Assembly (NCBI GenBank): GCA_040881985.1
Contig: JBBECE010000034.1
Coordinates: 12,188-76,187 of the forward strand
Source: JBBECE01 sp040881985
GTDB lineage: Bacteria > Pseudomonadota > Alphaproteobacteria > Rhizobiales > Devosiaceae
Direction: 5' to 3'
Length of the DNA: 64,000 bases
Below the pieces are notes generated by a model, which was not told the DNA's origin, did no database searches, and worked only from the letters and a program-made list of their open reading frames with translations. The position numbers and the translations under genes were made by a program. Numbering within the stretch: position 1 is the stretch's first letter; every line of letters starts with the position of its first letter. Below are positions 35,844 to 47,356 of this stretch, in pieces.

Positions 35844-36710
35844 ATGGCCGCAACGGTCGCCTACCGGAAGATGAACGGGCTCGGCAACGACTTCGTCGTT
35901 CTCGATGCGCGCGCGCATAAGGTGGCGCTTTCCGGCGACCAGGTGCGCTGGATCGCCGACCGCGAGCAGGGGATCGGCTGCGACCAGCTGATCGTCGTCA
36001 CCGCACCCTCGGCGAACGGGATCGATGCCGGCATGCGCACCTACAATGCCGATGGCGGTGAGGTCGCGGCCTGCGGCAATGCCACGCGCTGCATCGCGGC
36101 GATGCTGACCGAGGAGACCGGCCGCCCCGACACGGTGATCGAGACAGCGGCGGGAATCCTGCGCGCCCACCGGGCAGGCGAGGTGGTCACCGTCGACATG
36201 GGCCCGCCGCGCTTCCGCTGGGACGAGATTCCGCTGGCCGAGCCGTTCGAGGATACGCGCGGCATCGAATTGCAGATCGGGCCGATCGACGCGCCGGTGC
36301 TGCATACGCCCTCGGCGCTCAATGTCGGCAATCCGCATGCGATCTTCTGGGTCAGCGATCCTTCCGCCTACGATCTCGGCCGGCTGGGGCCGCTGCTCGA
36401 AAACCATCCGATTTTTCCGGAGCGGGCGAACATCTCGCTGGCCCGCATCGACAGCCGCGAGCATCTGACGGTGGTGACCTGGGAACGCGGGGCGGGGCTG
36501 ACGCGAGCCTGCGGGACGGCGGCCTGCGCCGCGGCGGTCGCGGCGGCGCGCAAGGGTCTTGCCGGGCGCAAGGTCACGGTGAGCTTGCCGGGTGGCGATC
36601 TCAAAATCGAATGGCGGGAGAGCGACGGTCACATATTGATGACCGGGCCGTTCTCGTTCGACGGCGAGGGGACGCTGCCGGCCGAGCTTTTCGCGGAGAG
36701 CGCGGCGTGA
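35844..36710 (+). CDS. dapF: Diaminopimelate epimerase
   Basis: A 288-aa PLP-independent epimerase converting LL- to meso-diaminopimelate for lysine and peptidoglycan. The catalytic cysteines are Cys78 (EVAACGNATRC) and Cys223 (RACGTAACA); other motifs are MNGLGNDFVVLD (10-21) and NVGNPHAIFW. It overlaps mtaB by GTGA, heading the run dapF-mtaB-ftsY-yciB. Confidence 0.97.
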   Translation: MAATVAYRKMNGLGNDFVVLDARAHKVALSGDQVRWIADREQGIGCDQLIVVTAPSANGIDAGMRTYNADGGEVAACGNATRCIAAMLTEETGRPDTVIETAAGILRAHRAGEVVTVDMGPPRFRWDEIPLAEPFEDTRGIELQIGPIDAPVLHTPSALNVGNPHAIFWVSDPSAYDLGRLGPLLENHPIFPERANISLARIDSREHLTVVTWERGAGLTRACGTAACAAAVAAARKGLAGRKVTVSLPGGDLKIEWRESDGHILMTGPFSFDGEGTLPAELFAESAA

Positions 36711-37966
36711 GCGTTTCAACGCTGACCTTCGGCTGCCGGCTCAACGCGTTCGAATCCGAAGTGATCCGTGGCGAGGCGGCGCGCGCCGGGCTCAAGGACG
36801 CGATTATCGTCAATACCTGCGCGGTCACCGCCGAGGCGGTGCGGCAAGCGCGGCAAGCGATCCGCAAGGCGCGGCGCGAAAATCCCGGCACCCGTATCAT
36901 CGTCACCGGCTGCGCGGCGCAGACCGAGCCCGAGATTTTCGCGCAAATGCCCGAAGTCGATCTGGTGCTCGGGAACGAAGAGAAGTTGCAGGGGGCGACT
37001 TACACCGGCCTCGATTTCGGCGGCACCGAGCGGGTTCGGGTCAACGACATATTCTCGGTTCGCGAGACCGCCGGCCATCTCGTCGAGGGCTTCGAGGGAC
37101 GGACGCGGGCATTTGTGCAAATCCAGAATGGCTGCGACCATCGCTGCACCTTCTGCATCATTCCCTTTGGGCGCGGCGCTTCGCGCTCGGTGCCGATGGG
37201 AGAGGTCGTCAGCCAGGTCAGCCGCCTCGTCGAGGCGGGCTATGCCGAACTGGTGCTGACCGGGGTCGATATCACCGCCTATGGGGCGGATCTCCCCGGA
37301 AAGACGACGCTCGGCATACTGGTGCAGCAAATTTTGAAGGTTGTGCCGGGCCTGACGCGGTTGAGGATTTCCTCGATCGATTCGATCGAAGCCGACGCGG
37401 CGCTGCTCGAGGTGGTCGCCAGCGAGAAGCGGCTGATGCCGCACCTGCATCTGTCGCTGCAATCGGGCGACGACATGGTTCTCAAGCGGATGAAGCGGCG
37501 GCACCTTTCGGCCGACACGCTCGAGTTCGTGGCGAAGGTGCGGGCGCTGCGCCCCGAGGTGGTTTTCGGCGCCGACATCATTGCCGGGTTCCCGACCGAG
37601 ACCAAAAAAATGTTCGAAAACTCGCTCAGAATCGTCGAGGAAGCCGGGTTGACCTTTCTGCATGTCTTTCCCTTCTCGGCGCGGCCGGGTACCCCGGCGG
37701 CGCGGATGCCGCAGGTCGACCGGCGGATCGTGAAAGAGCGCGCGGCGCGGCTGCGGGTGGCGGGGGCGGCGCGGCTGCAGGCTTTTTGCGCCACGCTCGT
37801 TGGCACGCGGCAGGAGGCGTTGGTTGAGCGCCAGGGGCTCGGGCGAACGAGCCAGTTCGTGCCGGTCATGCTCGATCATGGGCAGCCCGGCGAGATCGTC
37901 GAGTTGACGATTACCGGGGCCACGGCGAACCGGGTCAGCGGCCGGGCGATCCGGGACGCCGCATGA
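36707..37966 (+). CDS. mtaB: tRNA t6A37 methylthiotransferase MtaB
   Basis: A 419-aa radical SAM enzyme that adds methylthio to t6A at position 37 of tRNA. The N-terminal UPF0004 domain has three cluster Cys (TFGCRLN, NTCAVT, TGCAAQ); the radical SAM motif is GCDHRCTFCIIPFGRG (about 139-154). The C-terminal part carries a TRAM-like domain. The GTG start at 36707 overlaps the dapF stop; the stop overlaps ftsY (ATGA). Confidence 0.95.
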   Translation: MSVSTLTFGCRLNAFESEVIRGEAARAGLKDAIIVNTCAVTAEAVRQARQAIRKARRENPGTRIIVTGCAAQTEPEIFAQMPEVDLVLGNEEKLQGATYTGLDFGGTERVRVNDIFSVRETAGHLVEGFEGRTRAFVQIQNGCDHRCTFCIIPFGRGASRSVPMGEVVSQVSRLVEAGYAELVLTGVDITAYGADLPGKTTLGILVQQILKVVPGLTRLRISSIDSIEADAALLEVVASEKRLMPHLHLSLQSGDDMVLKRMKRRHLSADTLEFVAKVRALRPEVVFGADIIAGFPTETKKMFENSLRIVEEAGLTFLHVFPFSARPGTPAARMPQVDRRIVKERAARLRVAGAARLQAFCATLVGTRQEALVERQGLGRTSQFVPVMLDHGQPGEIVELTITGATANRVSGRAIRDAA

Positions 37967-38982
37967 CGGCGTCGCGGCGCGAGGGCACGTTCAGCCTCTT
38001 CGGCAAGAAGTCCGAAGTCGCGCCAGGCGAACCGCAAGCCGAGGGTGGCAGACCTGGCTGGCTGGCGCGGCTGACATCCGGACTCGAGAAAAGTTCGGGC
38101 TCGCTGGCCGGCAATATCGCCTCGGTACTCACCCAAAGGCGACTCGATGCCGAAACGCTCGAGGCACTCGAAGAGGTTCTGATCCAGGCCGATCTCGGGG
38201 TCGAGACGTCGATGGCGATCACCGCTTCATTGCGGCGCGACCGTTTCGACAAGGATATCTCGAGCGCGGAAATCCGCGAGGCGATGGCCGCGGAGATCGA
38301 AACGGCGCTGACACAAGTGGCGCTTCCGCTTACCCTCGATGCCGCGCAGAAACCAAATGTGATCCTGATCGTCGGGGTAAACGGCACCGGCAAGACGACA
38401 ACCATCGGCAAGCTCTCGGCGCGGCTCAAGTCCGAGGGGCACAAGGTTATGCTCGCGGCCGGCGACACGTTTCGCGCCGCGGCGATTGAGCAGCTGGAAA
38501 TCTGGGGCGCGCGAGCCGGCGTGCCGGTCGTGGCGCGTCCCGCCGGATCGGACGCCTCAGGCCTCGTCTTCGAAGCGGTCGAGCGGGCCAAGGCCGAGGG
38601 TATGGATGTCCTCATTGTCGACACGGCCGGACGGCTGCAGAATCGCGACGAGCTGATGCGCGAACTCGAGAAAATCGTCCGGGTGATCGGCAAGGCGATC
38701 CCCGGCGCGCCGCATGCGGTGCTGCTGGTCCTTGATGCGACGACCGGCCAGAACGCCGTCAATCAGGTGGAAATCTTCGGCCAAAAAGCCGGGGTGACCG
38801 GGCTGGTGATGACCAAGCTCGACGGGACGGCGCGGGGCGGTATTCTGGTCGCCATCGCCAACCGGTTTCGCCTGCCGGTGCATTTCATCGGGGTGGGCGA
38901 GGCGATCGAGGATCTCGCGCCGTTCGCGGCGAAGGATTTCGCCCGGGCGATTGCCGGGTGGGCGGAAACGGAGACGATATGA
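37963..38982 (+). CDS. ftsY: Signal recognition particle receptor FtsY
   Basis: A 339-aa SRP receptor GTPase with a short N-terminal membrane-targeting region (about 1-45), NG domain with P-loop VGVNGTGKTTTIGKL (about 137-151), GDTFRAAAIEQLE, DTAGRLQNRDELM and MTKLDGTARGGILV, ending GVGEAIEDLAPF. It lacks the long acidic A domain of E. coli FtsY, as is usual in alphaproteobacteria. It overlaps both neighbours by 4 nt. Confidence 0.97.
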   Translation: MTASRREGTFSLFGKKSEVAPGEPQAEGGRPGWLARLTSGLEKSSGSLAGNIASVLTQRRLDAETLEALEEVLIQADLGVETSMAITASLRRDRFDKDISSAEIREAMAAEIETALTQVALPLTLDAAQKPNVILIVGVNGTGKTTTIGKLSARLKSEGHKVMLAAGDTFRAAAIEQLEIWGARAGVPVVARPAGSDASGLVFEAVERAKAEGMDVLIVDTAGRLQNRDELMRELEKIVRVIGKAIPGAPHAVLLVLDATTGQNAVNQVEIFGQKAGVTGLVMTKLDGTARGGILVAIANRFRLPVHFIGVGEAIEDLAPFAAKDFARAIAGWAETETI

Positions 38983-39617
38983 GCGAGAGCGAAAAAGCAG
39001 ACGAGGCGGTCAACTGGGACGAGCTTCGCCCCCAGCTCATCAAGATCGGGCTCGAGCTCGGGCCGCTGGTGATCTTCTTTCTCGCCAATATGCGCGCCGG
39101 GATTTTCGCGGCGACCGCGTGGTTCATGGCGGCGATGGTGATTTCGCTGGTCTTGAGCTGGCTGATCCTGAAACGGGTGGCGGTGATGCCGCTCGTCTCG
39201 GGGGTTATCGTGCTGATTTTCGGCGGGCTGACGCTCTGGCTGCAGGACGAGACGTTCATCAAGATGAAGCCGACCATTGTGAACATCCTGTTCGGCGGCA
39301 CGCTGCTCGCTGGCCTGGCCTTCGGGCAGCTGTTGCTCAAATATGTGTTCGGCGATGTCTATCGCCTCAAGGAACAAGGCTGGCGGATTCTCACCTGGCG
39401 GTGGGGGGCGTTCTTTCTCGTGTTGGCGGTGCTCAACGAGATCGTCTGGCGGAATTTTTCAACCGATCTCTGGGTTGCCTTCAAGGTCTGGGGGATCGCG
39501 CCGCTGACCGTGATCTTCTCCTTCACCCAGCTTGGGGTGTTGAGCCGCTACGCGGAGCAGAAAGCGAAGCCCGACGCGGGGACGGCGGCGAAAGCCGCCT
39601 CGGAAGTCATCGAGTAA
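38979..39617 (+). CDS. yciB: Inner-membrane septation protein YciB (IspA/IspZ family)
   Basis: A 212-aa protein with five or six membrane helices, family features ELGPLVIFFLANMRAGIF (about 34-51), WLILKR, GGLTLWLQDETFIKMKPT and WRILTWRWGAFFLVLAVLNE. The ATG at 38979 overlaps the ftsY stop, with GGAAACGGAG upstream. The family is linked to cell envelope and septation. The stop lies 1 nt from that of ccmG on the other strand. Confidence 0.94.
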   Translation: MSESEKADEAVNWDELRPQLIKIGLELGPLVIFFLANMRAGIFAATAWFMAAMVISLVLSWLILKRVAVMPLVSGVIVLIFGGLTLWLQDETFIKMKPTIVNILFGGTLLAGLAFGQLLLKYVFGDVYRLKEQGWRILTWRWGAFFLVLAVLNEIVWRNFSTDLWVAFKVWGIAPLTVIFSFTQLGVLSRYAEQKAKPDAGTAAKAASEVIE

Positions 39618-39618
39618 T

Positions 39619-40155
39619 TCAGCCCTTCGCCGCCTCGATGGCGGGGAGCAGCTGGCGCTCAAAACTTTCCGGCGTCAGCGGGCCGACATGCTTGAAGACG
39701 ATGACGCCTTCGGCATCGACCACGAACGTCTCCGGTACACCATAGACACCCCAATCGAGCGAGACGCGGCGGTCGCGGTCGGCCCCGATCCGTGCGTAAG
39801 GATTGCCCAGCGAGGCAAGGAACGCCGCGGCGTTGTCGGGAGCGTCGTCGTAATTGATGCCGAAGACGCGGATGTCGGTGCGCGATGCGAGCTGCATCAA
39901 GAACGGATGCTCGGCGCGGCAGGGGACGCACCAGGAAGCGAAAACGTTGACGACGGTGACGGCGCCCGAAAGGTCGGCGGAGGAGAAGCCGGGTTGCGGT
40001 AGGGTTGCGAGCGGGGGCAGCACGAACTCGGGCGCTTTGTGGCCAATCAGCGCCGAGGGAACAAGAGAAGGGTCGCGGCCGATCTGGGTCGCAAAGAGGC
40101 CGACCAGCGCCAGCACCACCAGCAGCGGAATGACAATGAGAGCGGAGCGGATCAA
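39619..40155 (-). CDS. ccmG: Thiol:disulfide interchange protein CcmG (DsbE)
   Basis: A 178-aa membrane-anchored thioredoxin that reduces apocytochrome c cysteines in the periplasm. N-terminal anchor (about 3-20), active site NVFASWCVPCRAEHPF, and cis-Pro region YGVPETFVVD. The start is best read as TTG at 40155, forming a TTGA overlap with the ccmD stop. It is last of the ccmABCDG operon. Confidence 0.92.
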   Translation of the reverse strand: MIRSALIVIPLLVVLALVGLFATQIGRDPSLVPSALIGHKAPEFVLPPLATLPQPGFSSADLSGAVTVVNVFASWCVPCRAEHPFLMQLASRTDIRVFGINYDDAPDNAAAFLASLGNPYARIGADRDRRVSLDWGVYGVPETFVVDAEGVIVFKHVGPLTPESFERQLLPAIEAAKG

Positions 40156-40322
40156 GCGGTCCCGTCCGAGCGGCGGCGGATGCCCTGGGCTTCGAGCGCG
40201 GCGAGTCTCGCCTTTTGGCGGCGGGCGTCGGTGACGATCCAGCCGATCAGCGCCGCAACCGCCGCAAGGGTCGCCGTATAGGCGCCGGCGATATAGGGCC
40301 AATGCTCGCCGAGGAAACTCAT
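40152..40322 (-). CDS. ccmD: Heme exporter accessory protein CcmD
   Basis: A 56-aa single-span membrane protein, MSFLGEHWPYIAGAYTATLA..., with one helix (about 10-30) and a basic cytoplasmic tail (DARRQKARLAALEAQG), which is the CcmD pattern. CcmD helps release holo-CcmE from CcmABC. The ATG overlaps the ccmC stop and its own stop overlaps the ccmG TTG start. Confidence 0.9.
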   Translation of the reverse strand: MSFLGEHWPYIAGAYTATLAAVAALIGWIVTDARRQKARLAALEAQGIRRRSDGTA

Positions 40323-41083
40323 TGTTCGATCCCGAGTTCGGCGGCATGGCGGCGCTGCATGGCATCGACCCGCCGCCGGACGATCTCGGTCCGCATCGCG
40401 ACGATATGGAGCGCCAGAAACAGGAAAGTGAAGGCCAGCGTCATCGTCAGCAGCGGCGCGAGGATCGAAAAAGGCATGGAGGGACCGCCGGCGCGCAGGA
40501 TCGAGGCGGGCTGGTGCAGCGTCTGCCACCAGTCGACCGAGAATTTGACGATCGGGATGTTGATCGCCCCGACCAGGGTGAGGACGGCGACAAGCCGGCC
40601 GGCGCGACCCTGGTCATCGAGGCTGCGCCAGAGCGCGATGATGCCGAGATAGATGAACAAGAGCACCAGCGTCGAGGTCATCCGGCCGTCCCATTCCCAG
40701 AAGGTGCCCCAGGTCGGCCGGCCCCAAAGCGAGCCGGTGACGAGCGCGATGGCGGTGAAGGCGGCGCCGAGCGGGGCGGCGGCTTTCGCCGCGACTTCGG
40801 CGAGCGGATGCCGCCAGACGAGGGTGCCGATCGAGGCGACCGCCATGATGGCGTAGCAGAGCTGGGCGAGCCAGGCGTTGGGGACGTGGACATACATGAT
40901 GCGGACGGTTCCGCCCATCTGATAGTCCTCCGGCGAGGCGAAGAAAGCGAGCCACAGGCCGAGCGCAAAGAGCGCCGTGGCAATCCAGGAAAGTGGCGCG
41001 ATCCAGCCCCGCGACCAGGCGAGGAAATGCCCGGGGTGCGCGAGGCGCGAAAGAAAGCCCATACCGGCGGGGTTGATGGACAT
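40319..41083 (-). CDS. ccmC: Heme exporter protein CcmC
   Basis: A 254-aa membrane protein with six helices that loads heme onto CcmE. The tryptophan-rich WWD signature WGRPTWGTFWEWDGRMTS (about 120-137) and flanking His residues (YVHVPNAW, WWQTLHQPAS) are present. It lies 9 nt after ccmB. Confidence 0.95.
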   Translation of the reverse strand: MSINPAGMGFLSRLAHPGHFLAWSRGWIAPLSWIATALFALGLWLAFFASPEDYQMGGTVRIMYVHVPNAWLAQLCYAIMAVASIGTLVWRHPLAEVAAKAAAPLGAAFTAIALVTGSLWGRPTWGTFWEWDGRMTSTLVLLFIYLGIIALWRSLDDQGRAGRLVAVLTLVGAINIPIVKFSVDWWQTLHQPASILRAGGPSMPFSILAPLLTMTLAFTFLFLALHIVAMRTEIVRRRVDAMQRRHAAELGIEQ

Positions 41084-41092
41084 GGGTTGGTT

Positions 41093-41755
41093 CTAGTCGG
41101 CGGCCATTTTGAGGGCAAGCGCGGCAGCAAAGGGCGCGATCACGAGGGCGAGAAGGGTGAAGGCGGCGAGGTAAAGCAGCGCTGCCCCGTCGCTGCCGGG
41201 AAGACCGGGAGTCGCGGCGGCGACCCCGAAAATCAGCGTCGGCACGCAGAGCGGCAGGATCAGGACCGGGGCGAGAAGTCCACCGCGGCCGATCGAGACG
41301 GTCAGCGCCCCCCCGATCGCGGCAAAGGCGGTGAGCGAAGGGGTGCCGATCAAAAGGGTCAGGAGAAGGCGCAGGGTCGCGTCTCCGTCGAGACCGAAGA
41401 GGACCGCCAGCAGCGGGGTGATGACGATCAGCGGCAGGGCGGTCAACAGCCAATGGGCGATCAGCTTGGCAAAGACGATGGCTTCGAGCGAAATCGGTGC
41501 GAGGCGCAGGGCGGCCAACGTTCCGTCCTCGTGATCGGCGCGGAAGAGCCGGTCGATGGCGATGAGCAAGGCCAGCAGCGCCGCGATCCAGACGATCCCC
41601 GGGCCGAGCCGGGCCAGAAGTGCCCGGTCGGGGCCGACCGCGAAGGGCATCAGCGCCCCGACCAGCGTGAAGAACAGCGCGACCGTCAGGATCGAGCCGC
41701 CGGTGCGGGCGGAAATGCGGAGGTCTCGGCGGAGCATGGCCAGGAAGGGGCTCAT
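41093..41755 (-). CDS. ccmB: Heme exporter protein CcmB
   Basis: A 220-aa permease subunit of the CcmAB transporter with six hydrophobic segments. Features: LRRDLRISARTGGS at the N-terminus, FRADHEDGTLAALRLAPISL (about 71-90), and LPLCVPTLIFG (about 154-164). It overlaps ccmA by ATGA. Confidence 0.94.
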   Translation of the reverse strand: MSPFLAMLRRDLRISARTGGSILTVALFFTLVGALMPFAVGPDRALLARLGPGIVWIAALLALLIAIDRLFRADHEDGTLAALRLAPISLEAIVFAKLIAHWLLTALPLIVITPLLAVLFGLDGDATLRLLLTLLIGTPSLTAFAAIGGALTVSIGRGGLLAPVLILPLCVPTLIFGVAAATPGLPGSDGAALLYLAAFTLLALVIAPFAAALALKMAAD

Positions 41756-42387
41756 GCGGCGCGGCGTCCGGCGAGCGAAAGGGTTTCGGCGACCCCGGTC
41801 AGGGCGAGCCTCTGGTGGGTCGCGACCACCGCGATGCCGCCGCGATCGAGATGGGCGGCAATCAAACGATTGACCCAGGCGGCGCCCGCTTCGTCAAGGC
41901 CCGTGGCCGGCTCGTCGACGAGCCAGACGGGCCGGGGGACCGCAGCGAGGCGGGCGAGCCCGAGGCGGCGCATCTGCCCGGCTGAGAGAAAGCCGGCCGG
42001 AAAATGGGCGAGACCGGCGAGGCCGGATTGGGCGAGCGCCGGCCCGATGTCGCCCAACCCATAGAGATCGCGCCAGAAGCCGAGATTTTCGGCGACGGTC
42101 AACGACGGTTTGACCGCCGAAAGGTGACCCAGATGGTGGATCGAATCGCGGGGCAGCATATCGGGCCCAAGGCCGCTCCATTGGATTCTGCCGGCGGTGG
42201 GGCGCAACAAGCCGGCGAGCGCCATCAAGAGGGTGGACTTGCCGGCCCCGTTCTCCCCGGTGACCAGCAATGCCGCCCCGGGCGCAAGGGTAAACGAGAC
42301 CCCGGCGAAGACCTCGAGGTCGCCGCGGCGGCAAGCCAGCCCCTCGACGGTCAAGGCGACAGGCGGGAAGGCGGCGGGGGCGCTCAT
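41752..42387 (-). CDS. ccmA: Heme exporter ATP-binding protein CcmA
   Basis: A 211-aa ABC ATPase that powers release of holo-CcmE. Walker A TGENGAGKSTLL (about 43-54), signature LSAGQMRRLGLARL, Walker B VWLVDEPATGLDEAG and H-loop VVATHQRL. The start is ATG at 42387; a 58-codon longer reading into the acnA gap is rejected. It heads the ccm operon and is divergent from acnA. Confidence 0.94.
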   Translation of the reverse strand: MSAPAAFPPVALTVEGLACRRGDLEVFAGVSFTLAPGAALLVTGENGAGKSTLLMALAGLLRPTAGRIQWSGLGPDMLPRDSIHHLGHLSAVKPSLTVAENLGFWRDLYGLGDIGPALAQSGLAGLAHFPAGFLSAGQMRRLGLARLAAVPRPVWLVDEPATGLDEAGAAWVNRLIAAHLDRGGIAVVATHQRLALTGVAETLSLAGRRAA

Positions 42388-42505
42388 TGGCCACGGGTTA
42401 GCGGAGGGCAGTTGAGGCTGGCAAGGGCAATCTCGACGCGTTACAACGACCGACGCACCGCTTGCCCCGCCCGCCGCAGCCGTCAACCCGAACGGAGCCG
42501 CCCTC

Positions 42506-45286
<2,781 letters not shown>

Positions 45287-45358
45287 GGCGCGTTCACAAT
45301 GCAGCGCCTCACCCGCATGTGACTGGCAGGTGAGAAGGGAACCCGTAAAGCTCGCCCG

Positions 45359-46096
45359 ATGTTCCGGACCGCGACAATCAGGACGATCGGCCTTGTGGCC
45401 GCGATGGCGCTGGGCGCCACGGGGGCGCCGGCGGGCGAGACGAAAGAGCGGCCGAGGGTCGTCCTCGAGCTCTTCACCTCGCAAGGCTGCTCGTCGTGCC
45501 CGCCAGCCGACGCGCTCCTCGAGGAGCTGGGGGGGCGCGACGAGGTGGTCGCGCTCGGCTATCACGTCGACTATTGGGACTATATCGGCTGGGCTGACAC
45601 GTTCGGCTCGCCGGCCTATTCGGACCTGCAGCGCGACTACGCCCGCAGCTTCGGCGAGCGGCGCATCTATACCCCGCAGCTGGTGGTCAATGGCGAGATG
45701 CACGTTGTCGGCTCGCGGCGCGACGAGGTGATGGCGGCGTTGGACACGTATCGGCTGGTACTGCCGATCAAGCTCAGCCAGGACGGCGAGTTCCTGTCGA
45801 TCGAGATCGGCGGCGACGTGACCTGCCCGGAAGCGGTCGTCTGGCTCATCAGTTTCCGGCAACAGGCGGAGGTCATGGTCGAACGCGGCGAGAACGGCGG
45901 CAAGGCACTCGCCTACTCAAATATCGTCACCGGCCGGCAGGCACTCGGCATGTTCGAGCCCGAGGCGGGCGCGCGGATGCGGCTGCCGCTTGCCGACGTG
46001 CTGGCGGGCGGGGCGGACGCCATCGCGGTACTGGTACAGGTCGAAAGCGGGGGACTGCCGGGGAAGATCCTGGGGGCGGCCTCGCTGGCGCTTTAG
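45359..46096 (+). CDS. DUF1223 thioredoxin-like secreted protein
   Basis: A 245-aa protein with a signal peptide (about 1-25) and a DUF1223 domain marked by LELFTSQGCSSCPPADALL (about 36-54, a CxxC-like redox site), YHVDYWDYIGWADTFGSP and YTPQLVVNGEMHVVGS. Probably a periplasmic thiol-redox protein; no function is established. It follows acnA by 72 nt and may be read separately. Confidence 0.9.
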   Translation: MFRTATIRTIGLVAAMALGATGAPAGETKERPRVVLELFTSQGCSSCPPADALLEELGGRDEVVALGYHVDYWDYIGWADTFGSPAYSDLQRDYARSFGERRIYTPQLVVNGEMHVVGSRRDEVMAALDTYRLVLPIKLSQDGEFLSIEIGGDVTCPEAVVWLISFRQQAEVMVERGENGGKALAYSNIVTGRQALGMFEPEAGARMRLPLADVLAGGADAIAVLVQVESGGLPGKILGAASLAL

Positions 46097-46145
46097 GGAC
46101 AGGCGAGCCCGGCCCTTGCTTCGCGCGTCTTCAGGGCGAATAAAG

Positions 46146-46200
46146 AGCCGGCCCACCAGGCGCGTTTCATTTGGGGGCTCAAACCGCCTGGGGGCCGGCT
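46146..46200. ncRNA. Long stable hairpin in the gap before the DUF2794 gene
   Basis: Arms 46146-46162 and 46185-46200 pair over 16 bp with one bulged A; GTTT/AAAC can extend the stem inward, leaving a loop with GGGGG. It lies 50 nt after the DUF1223 stop in a 281-nt gap (46097-46377), with no T-run, so it is not a simple terminator. A structured 5' leader or small RNA is possible. Immediately after is GGAGG and a four-codon frame (ATG ATC GAG AGC TAG). The rest of the gap shows nothing clear. Confidence 0.4.
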
Positions 46201-46377
46201 ACTGGAGGCAATGATCGAGAGCTAGGCTGCGTTTCGGGCGATCGAAGGGTCGGAATGTGACGACAAAGCGGCCTTTTCCGGGTGAAAAGCCCGCTCGGCG
46301 TTGAGCCTTGCCGCCCTTGCGCCCACTCCCGAATGGCGCAATCATAGGCCGTTCTCAAGCTTCAGGGACGAGGTCCG

Positions 46378-46764
46378 TTGGCCGAGGAAGCCGAACCCGG
46401 GCGATATAGCCGCCTTCGCCTGATTGCGGCGGGGGGAGGCGGCGCAAAGCAGAAGCGGGGGTTGCCGGCGCCGGTGAGTTTTTCCCGGGCCGAACTCTCC
46501 ACCATCCTGAGCGTTTATGGGCGGAAAGTCGCGCGCGGGGAGTGGCGCGACTATGCGCTCGATATGCTGCGCGACCGGGCCCGGTTCTCGATTTTCCAGC
46601 GGGCGAGCGATGTCCCGATGTTCGTCATCGAGAAGGAGCCGCGGCTCCGTGCCAAGCAGGGCATGTACCGGGTCTCAACCGGTCAGGGGCGGGTCCTGAA
46701 GCGCGGTCCCGAGCTCGAAGCCGTGCTGCGGAGCATCGGCCACGAGCTGGTGGTGGTGAAGTAG
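46378..46764 (+). CDS. DUF2794 conserved protein
   Basis: A 128-aa cytoplasmic protein, TTG start. The core (about 35-128) carries FSRAELSTILSVYGRKVARG, EWRDYALDMLRDRARFSIFQ, PMFVIEKEPRLRAKQGMYRV and VLKRGPELEAVLRSI, the pattern of DUF2794, a family nearly confined to Rhizobiales and relatives. Function unknown. The N-terminal 30 residues are variable and Gly-rich. Confidence 0.88.
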   Translation: MAEEAEPGRYSRLRLIAAGGGGAKQKRGLPAPVSFSRAELSTILSVYGRKVARGEWRDYALDMLRDRARFSIFQRASDVPMFVIEKEPRLRAKQGMYRVSTGQGRVLKRGPELEAVLRSIGHELVVVK

Positions 46765-46770
46765 CGCCCC

Positions 46771-47280
46771 CTAGAGCGCCTTCTGCATATGGACGACATC
46801 GACCCATTGGCCGAACTTGTGGCCGAGGTTCGGGAAGGTGCCGAGGGTCGCAAAACCGAAGCGGGCATGCAGGCGCACCGAGGGCTCGACGCCGCCGGCG
46901 ATCACCGCCAGCATCTGCTTGAAGCCTGCGGCGCGGGCCCGGTCAATGATCCGGGCGAGCAGCAGCTTGCCATAGCCGCGTCCAACCCATTCGGGGCCAA
47001 GATAGATCGAATCCTCGCAGGTGAAGCGATAGCCCGGCCGCGGCCGGTAGTTGGAGGCGTAGGCGTAGCCGGCGACTTTTCCGTCGATCTCGCCGACGAT
47101 CGCCGGATGGCCCCTGGCAAGAATCGTCGCGTACTTCTCCTCGGTCGCCTCGACGGAGGGCGGGTCGAAGTCGAAGGTCGCGATCGAGGTTGCAACATAA
47201 TGGGCGTAGATCGCGGCGATCGCCCCGGCGTCGGCGGCGGGGCGGACGGGGCGCAGGGTCAAAGGCGGGACGGCCGGCAT
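46771..47280 (-). CDS. GNAT acetyltransferase, phosphinothricin acetyltransferase (PAT) type
   Basis: A 169-aa acetyltransferase with the PAT signature RPRPGYRFTCEDSIYLGPEW (about 79-98), acetyl-CoA site VGRGYGKLLLARIIDRA (about 99-115) and late HARFGFATLGTFPNLGHKFG. Enzymes of this type acetylate amino groups of phosphinothricin, methionine derivatives or amino acids. Chromosomal copies are common and their natural substrate is often unclear. It stands downstream of the BI-1 gene, separated by a hairpin terminator. Confidence 0.88.
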   Translation of the reverse strand: MPAVPPLTLRPVRPAADAGAIAAIYAHYVATSIATFDFDPPSVEATEEKYATILARGHPAIVGEIDGKVAGYAYASNYRPRPGYRFTCEDSIYLGPEWVGRGYGKLLLARIIDRARAAGFKQMLAVIAGGVEPSVRLHARFGFATLGTFPNLGHKFGQWVDVVHMQKAL

Positions 47281-47298
47281 CGGGGATTCCCAAGGGAA

Positions 47299-47328
47299 GG
47301 GCCGCGTCCCGTTGCTGGAACGCGGCCC
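47299..47328 (-). terminator. Hairpin terminator after the BI-1 gene
   Basis: Perfect 9-bp stem GGGCCGCGT (47299-47307) with ACGCGGCCC (47320-47328), 12-nt loop, followed on minus by a short pyrimidine stretch TTCCCTT. It is 28 nt after the BI-1 stop. The T-run is weak. Confidence 0.5.
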
Positions 47329-47356
47329 GGATTCTAACCCCTTGGCGGGGCTGGCG

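Noticed and set aside
46209..46225. Four-codon frame ATG ATC GAG AGC TAG after GGAGG as a true gene
   Set aside because: Too short to judge; noted only as a possible leader element with the preceding hairpin.
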